Assembly: GCF_003148805.1 (NCBI RefSeq)
Contig: NZ_QGGX01000012.1
Location: forward strand, 62,001 to 126,000
Direction: 5' to 3'
Source: Aminobacter sp. AP02
GTDB lineage: Bacteria > Pseudomonadota > Alphaproteobacteria > Rhizobiales > Rhizobiaceae
DNA length: 64,000 bases
Shown: positions 31,863-41,093 of the stretch, in pieces
Position numbering within the stretch: the first letter of the stretch is position 1
Layout: every line of letters begins with the position of its first letter
Notes under the pieces: model-generated
What the model was told of the DNA's origin: nothing
The model's input: the letters and a program-made list of their open reading frames with translations, nothing else
The model's database searches: none
Made by a program: the position numbers and the translations under genes

Positions 31863-32812
31863 CAGAAGTAGCCCTCGCGCTTCTTCTTTTCCATGGAGCC
31901 GGCCTCATCCTTGTCGATGACACGGCCCTGTCGCTCGGAAGTCCGAGCGGTGAGCATTTCCCTGACGATCGCTTGAAGGTCGCAAGCATCCGATTCAATG
32001 GCGCCGGTCAGCGGATAGCAGCCGAGGGTTCGGAAGCGAACGAGGCGGTCCTCGACGGCCTCGCCTGGCAGCAATTCCATCCGCTCGTCGTCGCGCAGGA
32101 TAAGCATGCCGGCACGCTCGACGACGGGACGCAACTTGGCGAAGTAGAGCGGCACAATCGGAATTTCTTCCAGCAGGATGTATTGCCAGATATCGAGCTC
32201 AGTCCAATTCGACAGCGGAAAGACGCGGATCGATTCACCTGCCGCGACGCGCGTGTTGTAGATTTTCCACATTTCCGGGCGCTGGTTCTTGGGGTCCCAG
32301 GCATGATTGGCGTTACGGAAGGAGAAGATGCGCTCCTTGGAGCGGGATTTTTCCTCGTCGCGCCGGGCACCGCCGAAAGCCGCATCAAAACCGTATTTGT
32401 CGAGCGCTTGTCTCAGCGCAACGGTCTTCATCACATGCGTATGGGTGTTGGAACCGTGAACGAAGGGGTTGATACCTTCGCGCACGCCATCTTCGTTGAT
32501 GTGCACCAGAAGATCGAAGCCGTGAAGGGTCATCATGGCATCGCGGAAAGCGATCATTTCGCGAAACTTCCAAGTCGTGTCGACATGGAGGAACGGAAAC
32601 GGTGGCTTGGCGGGGTAGAAGGCCTTCATCGCCAAATGCAGCAGGACCGAAGAATCCTTGCCCACCGAATAAAGCATCACTGGCTTCGAAAACGTCGCTG
32701 CGACTTCCCTGAAGATGTGGATGGCCTCGGCTTCCAAGCGGTCGAGATGGCTTTGTCTGATGTTGTGTTGGGATTGCGGCATGGTCGTGGGGGAGGGCTG
32801 CAAGTGGCTCAT
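31862..32812 (-). CDS. cysD: Sulfate adenylyltransferase subunit 2
   Basis: 316 residues of the PP-loop ATP pyrophosphatase family; the motif is [17 protein letters not shown] near residue 50, followed by [12 protein letters not shown] and [20 protein letters not shown]. Catalyses adenylyl transfer from ATP to sulfate together with CysN. I used the ATG at 32812, which overlaps the stop of the capD remnant by four bases (ATGA); a second ATG ten codons further in is also possible. The overlap means translation may depend on ribosomes finishing the remnant. Confidence 0.93.
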   Translation of the reverse strand: MSHLQPSPTTMPQSQHNIRQSHLDRLEAEAIHIFREVAATFSKPVMLYSVGKDSSVLLHLAMKAFYPAKPPFPFLHVDTTWKFREMIAFRDAMMTLHGFDLLVHINEDGVREGINPFVHGSNTHTHVMKTVALRQALDKYGFDAAFGGARRDEEKSRSKERIFSFRNANHAWDPKNQRPEMWKIYNTRVAAGESIRVFPLSNWTELDIWQYILLEEIPIVPLYFAKLRPVVERAGMLILRDDERMELLPGEAVEDRLVRFRTLGCYPLTGAIESDACDLQAIVREMLTARTSERQGRVIDKDEAGSMEKKKREGYF

Positions 32813-33435
32813 GACGACAGCCCGTTGTTACGTCCGGTGCTCTGCGACAGGATGAAACTCATCGTTTCAGAAGCAGACTTGGCGTCGCCTTCCAGCGCCG
32901 CCGATCGTAGGCGCTCGAAGCCTTCGTAGAGTACGGCCAGCGGTACCGGCGTCGGCACCGCTCCCATGACACCAGGGACGGGCGGGTTGACCCGCTTTTC
33001 GGTGACGTCAAAAAGCTCTTCGAACAGCTTTTCTCCTGGGCGGCAGCCAACGATCTGAATGTGCACGTCCTGATCGGGTACAAAGCCGGCCAGGCGGATC
33101 ATCCGCCTGGCGATGTCGATGATCTTGATTGGCTCGCCCATGTCGAGAACGAAGATTTCGCCACTGCCGAGCTTCTTTTCGAGGCCATAGGCCGAAGCCT
33201 GAAGCGTCAGTTCGACGGCTTCGCGAATGGTCATGAAAAACCGCATCATCTCCGGGTGCGTGACAGTCAACGGCCCGCCATGCGCAAGTTGCCGCTTGAA
33301 CAGCGGGATCAGCGATCCACTCGAACCAAGCACGTTGCCGAAGCGCACGGTCATGAAACGCGGTGCCGCCAGGTCGGCCGCTCCTTCCAGATCAAGTGAC
33401 TGGCAGTAGAGTTCCGCAAGCCGTTTTGTGGACCC
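32809..33435 (-). pseudogene. C-terminal remnant of a CapD/FlaA1/WbpM-type nucleotide-sugar epimerase/dehydratase
   Basis: About 208 residues of clear family sequence, from STKRLAELYC through RFMTVRFGNVLGSSGSLIPL, GGPLTVTHPEMMRFFMTI and GCRPGEKLFEEL. Normal members have about 640 residues with N-terminal membrane helices and a Rossmann NAD site. All of that is missing: sequence identity begins at the catalytic GSTKR, immediately where the preceding glycosyltransferase frame ends, in another reading frame. The open frame reaches to 33534, but those extra codons are the glycosyltransferase gene read out of frame. It cannot bind NAD and is almost certainly inactive. It still abuts cysD with an ATGA overlap. 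Confidence 0.82.
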
Positions 33436-34561
33436 GAGTGATCTCGCGCACATGTCGCTCGACGCTGAAACGCGCACGTGCATTGCTGCGGGCCGTTTCG
33501 ACGATGTGCCGCCGCATCGACGGCTCTCGAACAAGCTTCAAGCCCGCCTTGGCAAACTCATCGGGCTCGTCGGGGCGAACCAGCAACCCGGTTTCGCCAT
33601 CTTCGATCGCTTCCGGATTGCCGCCCGAGTCAGCGGCGACGACCGGAGTGCCCAGCAGCATCGCTTCGACAATGGTCCTTCCCAACGGCTCATCCACGGC
33701 CGTCACCAAAAGCGCGTCAAGTGCCGCGACCCAAGGCTCGACGGGATAGCGAAAGCCCAGGAAGTGGATGTGTTCGGCGATACCGAGTGCTTCGGCACGC
33801 GATTTCGCCTGGTCGTCGAGGCCATTGAGCGAATTGCCGAGCAGCAAGCCTGCCAGCTTCATGTCGGGGGCCATTCGCTTCATTGCTGCTAGAGCCTCGA
33901 CAAACAGAACCGGCCGTTTGCGCTCGACCAAAGTGCCGACGTAGCCGAAAAGCTGCGTCTCGGCTGGGACTCCAATTTCGGCAAGCACCTTGCTTCGGGC
34001 CTCCGACCGCTCCATCCCCGCCGACATGTTCACGTCGAAGGGGCTGTGAACGACGCTGCATTTGCCTGCGGCCGAAATCAGCGCAGGGCGAGGCGAGGCA
34101 AACTTCGATACCGCCACCACATGGTGGGAAAGCCAGGGTGCAACGCGGCGCAGGCCGAATGACGATGAGTCGTTGCGATGGTGCCAAAGATGCTTGGAGC
34201 CCGCGAATCGCGCCGCGAGCCCCCAGGCGATGTGGGTGCGGCCATCATTTGTGTGCACGATCGCCGCGTCGCGGGCCTTCAAGAACCGTGTAAAGGCTGG
34301 AAGTGTCCGGGCGACGGTGGCGACAGCTGCGCCGTCGCGCTTTTGTCCACGGGCCAGATGCGTCTGGGCGGGGGCGGTCTCGAACTGAACACCCTCTCGC
34401 CTGAAGATCTCGGCGACGGGCCCATCGGAAATCTGCAGTACAACGAGCGGAGAAAAACGCGAGTGGTCGAGGTTTTTGATCAAGCCAAGTGCTGAAAGGT
34501 GACTCCCACCAAAAAGGTCACCGATGAAGGGAAAGCAAACGGTGGTTGCCTTGGCGTTCAT
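33392..34561 (-). CDS. GT4-type glycosyltransferase, 3' end altered by a deletion
   Basis: 389 residues of GT-B fold. The N-terminal acceptor half opens FPFIGDLFGGSHLSALGLI; the C-terminal donor half has GYVGTLVERKRPVLFVEAL and the E-x7-E motif in EPLGRTIVEAMLLGTPVVA, followed by GGNPEAIEDGETGLLV. It probably adds a sugar to a surface polysaccharide or lipid-linked glycan. The natural family end lies near REITRVHK; the final 11 residues come from the joined capD sequence read in another frame, so only a few native residues are lost and the enzyme may still work. The ribosome site before the ATG at 34561 is weak. Confidence 0.82.
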   Translation of the reverse strand: MNAKATTVCFPFIGDLFGGSHLSALGLIKNLDHSRFSPLVVLQISDGPVAEIFRREGVQFETAPAQTHLARGQKRDGAAVATVARTLPAFTRFLKARDAAIVHTNDGRTHIAWGLAARFAGSKHLWHHRNDSSSFGLRRVAPWLSHHVVAVSKFASPRPALISAAGKCSVVHSPFDVNMSAGMERSEARSKVLAEIGVPAETQLFGYVGTLVERKRPVLFVEALAAMKRMAPDMKLAGLLLGNSLNGLDDQAKSRAEALGIAEHIHFLGFRYPVEPWVAALDALLVTAVDEPLGRTIVEAMLLGTPVVAADSGGNPEAIEDGETGLLVRPDEPDEFAKAGLKLVREPSMRRHIVETARSNARARFSVERHVREITRVHKTACGTLLPVT

Positions 34562-34732
34562 CTTCGATTTTCTGCATCATTTTTTGTCAGCAGTCCAGAT
34601 TTAGGCCTGGTGTGACTTGCATCGCTGCGCCCGGTGCCGTCGGCGGCGTTTTCGGTCGACGCATGAACCCATGCAACGGCGCGGGGCGCCGCGACATAGC
34701 GCCAGAGCATGATCTCGGGAGGGAGGAGGGGA

Positions 34733-34808
<76 letters not shown>

Positions 34809-35021
34809 CAACCGCGCGGAGCAATAAGCGGTTCGTCTTCTCTCTGCAAGTTCAAATACATGCCGCAAGGGCAGGTGCGGCAGTGGATAAGCCGGGTTTT
34901 GGGCGCTTCGAAAAATAGACGACGAAGATTGTCGATTATCTTTTCGATGTCGCTTGACACTACCCATCGAACGCCGTAATTCACCGCCAACGACGCGGCG
35001 CCCAGCGCCAACGTCCAGAGC

Positions 35022-35098
35022 GCGGGTGTAGCTCAGTCGGTTAGAGTGCCGGCCTGTCACGCCGGAGGTCGCGGGTTCGAGCCCCGTCACTCGCGCCA
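35022..35098 (+). tRNA. tRNA-Asp (anticodon GUC)
   Basis: 77 bases including CCA. Acceptor GCGGGTG pairs with CACTCGC (one G-U), D arm GCTC-AGTCGGTTA-GAGT, anticodon stem CCGGC/GCCGG around CTGTCAC, which gives GTC, T arm with GGGTTCGAGCCCC, discriminator G. The 260 bases between it and the M23 gene contain no gene I can support. Confidence 0.97.
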
Positions 35099-35360
35099 GT
35101 TTTTCAAGGGCTTCGGTCCTTTTCGTAATCCTCCGAATTAATATGCTGGACAGCGCCTTCGAGCGCGGTTTCGACCACCGCCAAAGCATCAACTGCATAC
35201 GCAGCGCCACGGTGCTCGTGGGCCGCTGCGCCGAATCAATGGCGATCGGCAGAATCAGTTTGGTGCGTGATTCATGAGCGCGAAGTCTCGTCGCGCGGCA
35301 AAGGCGAATCGGTCGGCGGTATCGATTGGCGAAACGTCGCGATTGTCGATTCGATGCGAG

Positions 35361-36635
35361 CTAGAGATACTGCCCTAGTTTTTTTCCGACCTTGATGAAG
35401 CGCAACGGGTCCACGGCTTCGCCGTCGCGACGCACTTCGTAGTGCAAATGTGGGCCGGTCGAGCGACCGCTGCTGCCGACTTCGCCGACCTCGTCGCCGA
35501 CGACCACCTTTTGGTCCGGCGCCACCAGCACCTTGCTCAGATGTGCATAACGCGTCGTGAAGCCGCCACCATGGTCGATCTCGACCATGCGGCCATAACC
35601 ACCGTTCCAGCCGGCCTTGGTGACCGTGCCGGCTGCGGTGGCACGCGCGGACGCGCCATAGGGGGCGCGGAAATCCATGCCTGAATGAAGCGCGGGCGCG
35701 CCGATCAGCGGATCGGTGCGGACGCCGAACGTGCTCGAGATCGAGCGGCCGGCGGCAGGATTGGCCAGCGGCAGCTTGCGCGCCTCGTTCTTGAGGCGGT
35801 CGAGTGTATCAAGCGCTTCGTCGAGCTCCCTGACCTTGCTGTCGAAAGCCTTTGGATTGTCCACGGGCACCAGCGGGCCGCCAACACCCGATTTGCCGAA
35901 ATCGGCGGCAACAGGCAGCCCGGCATCCTCGAGTGCGTCCGTGATGGCCCCCGCGGTCTGGTAAGCGTTTTCGGCAAGCATGCCGATTCGTTCAACCTGG
36001 TCGTCCTCGATGCTGCGCAGCGATTTGTTGATCGTTACGAACAGCTTGTCGGCGCGATCGGCGCTGCTTTCACTGTCGGCTGTGGTCGATCTGGTCGACC
36101 AGAACGAAAAAGGGCGTGCAGCAGCCGAGTCCGCCGCGGCGTATGCGAGCGCGCCGGTTTGTTCGATCGTCTTGTTGGTAAGTTCGGCGCGTTCGTCGGC
36201 AGCTTTGCTGGGGGTAGAGGGTGCGGTCGCATTCGCGGCCGCGCGCTCAAGAATCGGTCCGAGGCGGCCGTGGCGCTGGCTAAGCTGTGACTGGCGCGCC
36301 AAAAGCTCCGTGACCTTGGTTTCCATCAATTGCTGGTCGAGCAACTGCCGGCTGGTGATGCGGTCGACCTGTGCGCGAAGGGCGGAAATGCGATCCTCAT
36401 AAGCGTGCTGCATGCGCGCCTGGCGCGCCGTCGTCGCTCCGATCAGGTCATCGCGTAGTACAAGATAGGACGTGGCCAGGAGATAGCCAACGGCGACGGC
36501 GGCAAAGGCGGAACCGGCCGCCGCCGCTACCCACGGGCGTACGGTGAAATGGCGGATCTCGTTGCCGCGCGCGATGATGACGGTATGGGGTTCTTTGCGC
36601 CTGCCGAAAACAGGCGCCTGATTTGCAGCTTTCAC
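35361..36635 (-). CDS. M23-family (LytM-domain) peptidoglycan peptidase, membrane-anchored
   Basis: 424 residues. A cytoplasmic N terminus (1-33) is followed by one membrane helix (about 34-58: WVAAAAGSAFAAVAVGYLLA), a long helical, probably coiled-coil stretch (70-290), and a C-terminal LytM domain. The zinc ligands are visible in HSGMDF and HLHYE. The enzyme should face the periplasm and cleave peptide cross-links, or act as an activator of amidases. The start is a GTG at 36635 with GAGAG about 9 bases upstream. It stands alone, divergent from no clear partner; the 240 bases upstream hold only its own promoter region. Confidence 0.9.
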   Translation of the reverse strand: MKAANQAPVFGRRKEPHTVIIARGNEIRHFTVRPWVAAAAGSAFAAVAVGYLLATSYLVLRDDLIGATTARQARMQHAYEDRISALRAQVDRITSRQLLDQQLMETKVTELLARQSQLSQRHGRLGPILERAAANATAPSTPSKAADERAELTNKTIEQTGALAYAAADSAAARPFSFWSTRSTTADSESSADRADKLFVTINKSLRSIEDDQVERIGMLAENAYQTAGAITDALEDAGLPVAADFGKSGVGGPLVPVDNPKAFDSKVRELDEALDTLDRLKNEARKLPLANPAAGRSISSTFGVRTDPLIGAPALHSGMDFRAPYGASARATAAGTVTKAGWNGGYGRMVEIDHGGGFTTRYAHLSKVLVAPDQKVVVGDEVGEVGSSGRSTGPHLHYEVRRDGEAVDPLRFIKVGKKLGQYL

Positions 36636-36877
36636 CGGACCGAACTCTCATCACGAGACAGCGACGGGCCGATTACACATTATTAGGGTTAACAAAGCTT
36701 TGCGGCAGACGTCTGGCTTTGGGTGGCCGGGTGCCGGAAAGGCAAATCCCGCCGCGAAACAACGCAGCGGGATTGTTCGATCTGTCAAATATCGGCAAAG
36801 CGTACGTGAGAATGCTGAAGTTCAGCAGTTTCGGTATCTGGTAGTCGCCAGGTAATGGCGCCAGAGCATCGCCTTCG

Positions 36878-36955
36878 TCAGCGCAAGAACAACCAAAGAA
36901 GGATGATGATTGGAATAGGAATACCAATCATCCAAAGGATGAGGCTGCGGAACAT
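36878..36955 (-). CDS. Probable 25-residue membrane protein
   Basis: A 26-codon frame starting at ATG 36955 with GGGAG seven bases upstream and ending in TGA. The product begins MFRSLILWMIG, is almost entirely hydrophobic (Pro-Ile-Pro in the middle, then Ile and Leu runs), and ends Phe-Leu-Arg. It looks like a single membrane helix with one basic residue near each end. The good ribosome site and clean amphipathic ends argue for a real small protein, but nothing else can be said about its role. It lies between the M23 gene and the peroxiredoxin gene, all on the minus strand. Confidence 0.55.
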   Translation of the reverse strand: MFRSLILWMIGIPIPIIILLWLFLR

Positions 36956-37030
36956 GTTCGTTCTCCCGTTGAGTTCGTCTTTACTGAAACGCCGGGAAAA
37001 GGGATCGGTTCCGCAATTTGCAATTCTTGC

Positions 37031-37498
37031 CTAGAGCGCCTTCACCGCCTCCAGGACCTCGGCGGCATGGCCTGGAACCTTCACCTTGCGCCAGATCCGC
37101 ACAATCTTGCCGTCGGCGCCGATCAGGAAGGTCGAGCGCTCGACGCCCATGTATTTGCGGCCATACATCGATTTTTCAGTCCACACGCCATAGGCTTCAA
37201 GCGCTTTTCGCTCCTCGTCGGCCACGAGATCGATGCCAATTTGGTGCTTGGCCTTGAATTTGTCGTGTTTCTTGGCGCTGTCGGGCGAGATGCCGATGAC
37301 GACGGCACCGGCCTTCTCGAACTGTGGCTTGAGCTGGGTAAAGTCGATCGCCTGGGCGGTGCAGCCGCTCGTATCGTCCTTGGGATAAAAATAAAGGACA
37401 ACCGGTTTGCCGGCAAAGTCGGAAAGCGTCAGAATGCCCCCGCCGTCGCGCGGCAGTGAGAATTGCGGGGCGGGTTGGCCAGTCTCGAGTTCAGACAC
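37031..37498 (-). CDS. bcp: Peroxiredoxin, Bcp/PrxQ family, lacking the usual resolving cysteine
   Basis: 155 residues of thioredoxin fold. The peroxidatic cysteine is Cys46 in DDTSGCTAQAIDF; E. coli Bcp has a second, resolving cysteine five residues later, which is Asp or Phe here. Cys46 is the only cysteine in the protein, so it should work as a 1-Cys enzyme that needs an external thiol. It reduces hydrogen peroxide and organic hydroperoxides. The start is a GTG at 37498 with AAGGGC upstream; an ATG two bases earlier is out of frame. Confidence 0.92.
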   Translation of the reverse strand: MSELETGQPAPQFSLPRDGGGILTLSDFAGKPVVLYFYPKDDTSGCTAQAIDFTQLKPQFEKAGAVVIGISPDSAKKHDKFKAKHQIGIDLVADEERKALEAYGVWTEKSMYGRKYMGVERSTFLIGADGKIVRIWRKVKVPGHAAEVLEAVKAL

Positions 37499-37553
37499 AT
37501 CGATGCCCTTGTTGGAAGTTACGGGTGAGCTCGCAAGGATATCAGGTTAGATA

Positions 37554-40500
37554 ATGCCGGACTTGGATTCGTCCACGACCGAAACGACTACGGGACATCG
37601 CGTGGATCAGGAAGTGCCCCGGCACGAGAAAATCCGGTTCAGGCGCTGCGAGATCAGTGATCTCGGCGCCATGCCGTCGGCTGCCGGCCAGGAAGTGCCG
37701 CGGCGTCACATGGCCGCGCGCAGGCGCGCGGCCCATTGCGTGCTTGCGGCAGTCGCCGTGCTCGGCTCGCTGGCTCTGCTGGTAATCATCGCTATAGAGG
37801 CCTTGAGCTACACCGGTATCGGCCAGGACAGGTTGCGAACCGAGGCCGAGCACGCAATCGAAGGCCTCGCCGGCGTCGATGTCGACGTTTCCATGGGACA
37901 GGCACGACTGATGCTCGACGGCCTCAGGCTGATTGCCGTCGAAGTGCCCGACGTCAAGCTCAAGCGCGCCGACGGCACGGCCATGGCGGAAGCCGGCATG
38001 ATGAGGTTCGGCATCAGGCTGCTGCCGCTGCTTTCCGGTGACGTGCGCCTCGGCGACGCCAAGATTTCCGACGCGCGGATCGTTGTCGAGGCCATGCCCG
38101 AAAGCGGAGGCTCCGACTGGAGCGCGGTGCTGAGAAGCCCGGATGGCCTGATCGACCCGGACAAACTAGTGAACGAAACGTTTCGTGGCATCCATCGCGG
38201 CTTCGATGCGGTCCAGTACGACGCCATGCGCGAGATCGCCTTGTCCAACGTAGATTTCGTTTTGCCGTCAGGTGGCGAGGTCAAGGTCGTTCGTGTCGTT
38301 CAATCCTCGCTGTCCAAGACCCGACTGGGCAAATTGCGCATTGGAGCCAATTTCGACGTCGACGGCCGCGACGTCGAACTTGCGGCCTCCGCCGTACGCG
38401 ACGTCGGTGCCAACCGCATCTCTGCGCTCGACGCTACCGTGTCGATGACCGATCCGTTTGCCGGCATGACCAACATTCCAGCGGCCAAGGCCAGCCGCAT
38501 CGGCTCGGCCGACCTCATCATCACTGGCCGCGAAGGTGGCGGCGGCGACAGTTCCGAACTGATCGCAAAGGGATCGATCGGCAAGTCGACGCTGGATCTC
38601 AAGGAGCGCGGCCAGCTTGTCGGCGACGTCGATGTCGACCTCAGGCTTGCAGCAGGTTCAAACAAGCTCGACGTGCGCCGGCTCCTGGTCAACACCGACC
38701 GCTCGACCTTCGACTTCACCGGGGCTGTCGGCCCGCGCCCTGCGACCGGCATGGCAAGCGACAATCCGGCCTACCGTTTCGACTTGATGAGCCGTGAGTC
38801 ACGCCTGGCACCCAGCGAGTCGCCCGAGCCGGCGCTTACCTTCCTCGCGCGCGTCGCAGGTATCTACGACATCGTCACCAAGACGCTGACGGCCGAACAG
38901 ATCGGGTTGAAGTCTGGGCCAGGGGGAGAAGCGCTCGGCAAGGCGTCGGTGCAGTTCGTCGAGGGCAAGGCGCCTGGCATTTTCGTGACTTTCAATGTCC
39001 ATGACATGTCGGTAGCGCATGTAAAGCAGCTGTGGCCGTGGTTTTCGGCGCGCAATGCCCGACTTTGGGTGCTGCAGAACCTGTTTGGCGGCCGCGTCGT
39101 CGATGGAAACGTGACTTTTGACGTCAAACCGGATCGCCTGGGCAACGGTGTGCCGCTTACGTCGCAGGAGGTTTTCGGCCGGTTCGAGATCGACGGCTCG
39201 CGCTTCGACACGGCAGGCCGCATCCCGCCCATCCGCGACGCCAAGGGCGCCGTTGAGTTCCATGGCAACGATGTCGATGTCTCGCTTTCGGCAGGCACGG
39301 TTTTCATGCCGAGCGGGCGCACGGTGGCGGCCAGCAATGGCACGCTGAAAGTGGTCAAGGCCAACGTCTTGCCGGTCATCGGCGCGCTCGACATCGACGT
39401 CGCCGGAAGCGCGGACGCGGTGGCCGAACTTGCCTCCTACGAGCCGATCAACGCCATGCGCCATGTCGGCATCCTGCCGGAGGAGTTGACGGGTGATGTC
39501 ACCGGCAACGTCAAGGCGGACATTCCGCTCACCAAGGGCATAGACACCGACAAGCTCGATTGGACAGTGGCGCTCGACTATGACGGACTGGCAGTTGACA
39601 AGCCAATCGATGGTCAGAAATTGTCGGAGGCGAAGGGCACGATCACCGTCACCCCCGACAAGGCTGTCATCTCAGCCTATGGCAAGCTCAATGGCGTGCC
39701 CGCGGAACTCGATATCGTCGAGCCGTTGCGCGACACAGGCCTCGACAAGCAGCGCAACGTCCAACTCGTACTCGACGACAAGATACGCAATGCGATGATG
39801 CCGGGCTTGTCCGACTTGTTGTCGGGCACGATCAAGGTCGACGTCGAACAATTGGCCGAAGGCAAGCGCAACATCGTGGCCGACCTGACCGCCGCCCGGC
39901 TGGATATTCCGTGGGTCGGTTGGAGCAAGGGCCCGGGCATCCCTGCCAAGGTCTCGTTCTTGATGAACAGCGATGGTTCGAACACGACGTTGTCCGATTT
40001 CGACCTGAGCGGTAAGACCTTCAGCATCAGCGGCGATTTGTCGTTTGCCGACAACAACCTGTCGTCAGCCAGTTTCGACGAAGTGAAGTTGAACCGCGAC
40101 GACGATGTTGCGGTCAAGATCAAGCGGTCGGGCAAAGGTTTTGCGGTTCAGGTCAATGGCAATGCGCTCGATGCTCGGGCGCTGATCAAGCAGTTCATGG
40201 CCGATACCGACAAGGCCGGCAAATCTACAGGTGGCTCCTCCGTCTCGGTCAGCGCCAATGTCGGAACCCTTATCGGCTTCAGCGGCGAAAAGCTGTCTAA
40301 TGTCACGCTCGAGTATTCAGGCGCCGGATCGAAGGTAGGCAGCCTGAAAGTCAACGCCACGGCGAGTTCGGGCGGATTGATCACCGTCAGCAACGCGCTG
40401 CAGGGAGGGGGCCGGCGTCTCGATGTCCGCTCCGCCGACGCGGGCGCGATCCTGCGGTTCCTCGATGTCTATGCCCGCATGCAGGGTGGCAGTCTGGCCC

Positions 40501-41006
40501 TTGCACTGGAATCGAAAGGCAACGGGCCTCTCAAGGGGCAGGTCGATGTGCGCGACTTCGTGGTGATCGACGAGCCGCGGCTCGCCTCGATCGTCTCCAG
40601 CAAGCCCGCCGGCGACGACCGCAGCCTCAACCAGGCGGTGCGCAAGGACATAGACACTTCGCGGGTCAAGTTCGAACGCGGGTTCGCGCAGATCGACAAG
40701 CGTGAAAAGTATCTGGCGCTGGAAAACGGCGTCTTGAGCGGGCCGCTGATCGGCACCACCTTCCAGGGCGTGCTCTATGACCAGCAGGGCCAGATGAGCA
40801 TGACGGGCACTTTCATGCCTGCCTACGGGCTCAACCGCATCTTTGGCAAGGTGCCGCTGGTCGGGGGCATCCTCGGCAATGGCCGCGACGGTGGCCTGAT
40901 CGGCGTCACCTACAAGCTGTCGGGCGACGCCAATGCGCCCAAGCTGCACGTCAACCCGTTGTCGGCGATCGCGCCTGGCATTTTCCGGACGATCTTCGAG
41001 TACTGA
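37554..41006 (+). CDS. AsmA-like / DUF3971 membrane-anchored protein
   Basis: 1150 residues. A basic cytoplasmic tail (1-60) is followed by one membrane helix (about 62-82: VLAAVAVLGSLALLVIIAIE) and a very long beta-rich periplasmic region. The C-terminal part (GLNRIFGKVPLVGGILGNGR and GDANAPKLHVNPLSAIAPGI) is the AsmA-like region shared with YhdP and TamB-type proteins. Those are thought to form grooves that carry phospholipid between the membranes; this is family knowledge. A cytoplasmic tail this long is slightly unusual. The ATG at 37554 has AAGGA about 18 bases and AGG about 9 bases upstream. A bidirectional terminator follows. Confidence 0.88.
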   Translation: MPDLDSSTTETTTGHRVDQEVPRHEKIRFRRCEISDLGAMPSAAGQEVPRRHMAARRRAAHCVLAAVAVLGSLALLVIIAIEALSYTGIGQDRLRTEAEHAIEGLAGVDVDVSMGQARLMLDGLRLIAVEVPDVKLKRADGTAMAEAGMMRFGIRLLPLLSGDVRLGDAKISDARIVVEAMPESGGSDWSAVLRSPDGLIDPDKLVNETFRGIHRGFDAVQYDAMREIALSNVDFVLPSGGEVKVVRVVQSSLSKTRLGKLRIGANFDVDGRDVELAASAVRDVGANRISALDATVSMTDPFAGMTNIPAAKASRIGSADLIITGREGGGGDSSELIAKGSIGKSTLDLKERGQLVGDVDVDLRLAAGSNKLDVRRLLVNTDRSTFDFTGAVGPRPATGMASDNPAYRFDLMSRESRLAPSESPEPALTFLARVAGIYDIVTKTLTAEQIGLKSGPGGEALGKASVQFVEGKAPGIFVTFNVHDMSVAHVKQLWPWFSARNARLWVLQNLFGGRVVDGNVTFDVKPDRLGNGVPLTSQEVFGRFEIDGSRFDTAGRIPPIRDAKGAVEFHGNDVDVSLSAGTVFMPSGRTVAASNGTLKVVKANVLPVIGALDIDVAGSADAVAELASYEPINAMRHVGILPEELTGDVTGNVKADIPLTKGIDTDKLDWTVALDYDGLAVDKPIDGQKLSEAKGTITVTPDKAVISAYGKLNGVPAELDIVEPLRDTGLDKQRNVQLVLDDKIRNAMMPGLSDLLSGTIKVDVEQLAEGKRNIVADLTAARLDIPWVGWSKGPGIPAKVSFLMNSDGSNTTLSDFDLSGKTFSISGDLSFADNNLSSASFDEVKLNRDDDVAVKIKRSGKGFAVQVNGNALDARALIKQFMADTDKAGKSTGGSSVSVSANVGTLIGFSGEKLSNVTLEYSGAGSKVGSLKVNATASSGGLITVSNALQGGGRRLDVRSADAGAILRFLDVYARMQGGSLALALESKGNGPLKGQVDVRDFVVIDEPRLASIVSSKPAGDDRSLNQAVRKDIDTSRVKFERGFAQIDKREKYLALENGVLSGPLIGTTFQGVLYDQQGQMSMTGTFMPAYGLNRIFGKVPLVGGILGNGRDGGLIGVTYKLSGDANAPKLHVNPLSAIAPGIFRTIFEY

Positions 41007-41043
41007 GGGCTGACCGGAGGGGCGAAGCCTGCCTCCAGATATG

Positions 41044-41074
41044 AAAATGGCCGGCAATACCGGCCATTTCTGTT
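41044..41074. terminator. Bidirectional terminator between the AsmA-like gene and tyrS
   Basis: AAATGGCCGG and CCGGCCATTT form a 10-bp stem around CAATA; TTTT follows after CTG on the plus strand, and the A-rich side gives T residues on the minus strand. It lies between the two convergent stop codons. Confidence 0.85.
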
Positions 41075-41093
41075 TTCGTGGCGTGCGACCCGG

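Noticed and set aside
36673-36927. 84-codon minus-strand frame upstream of the M23 gene
   Set aside because: It overlaps the better-supported 25-codon membrane ORF in another frame, lacks a ribosome site and has no domain pattern.
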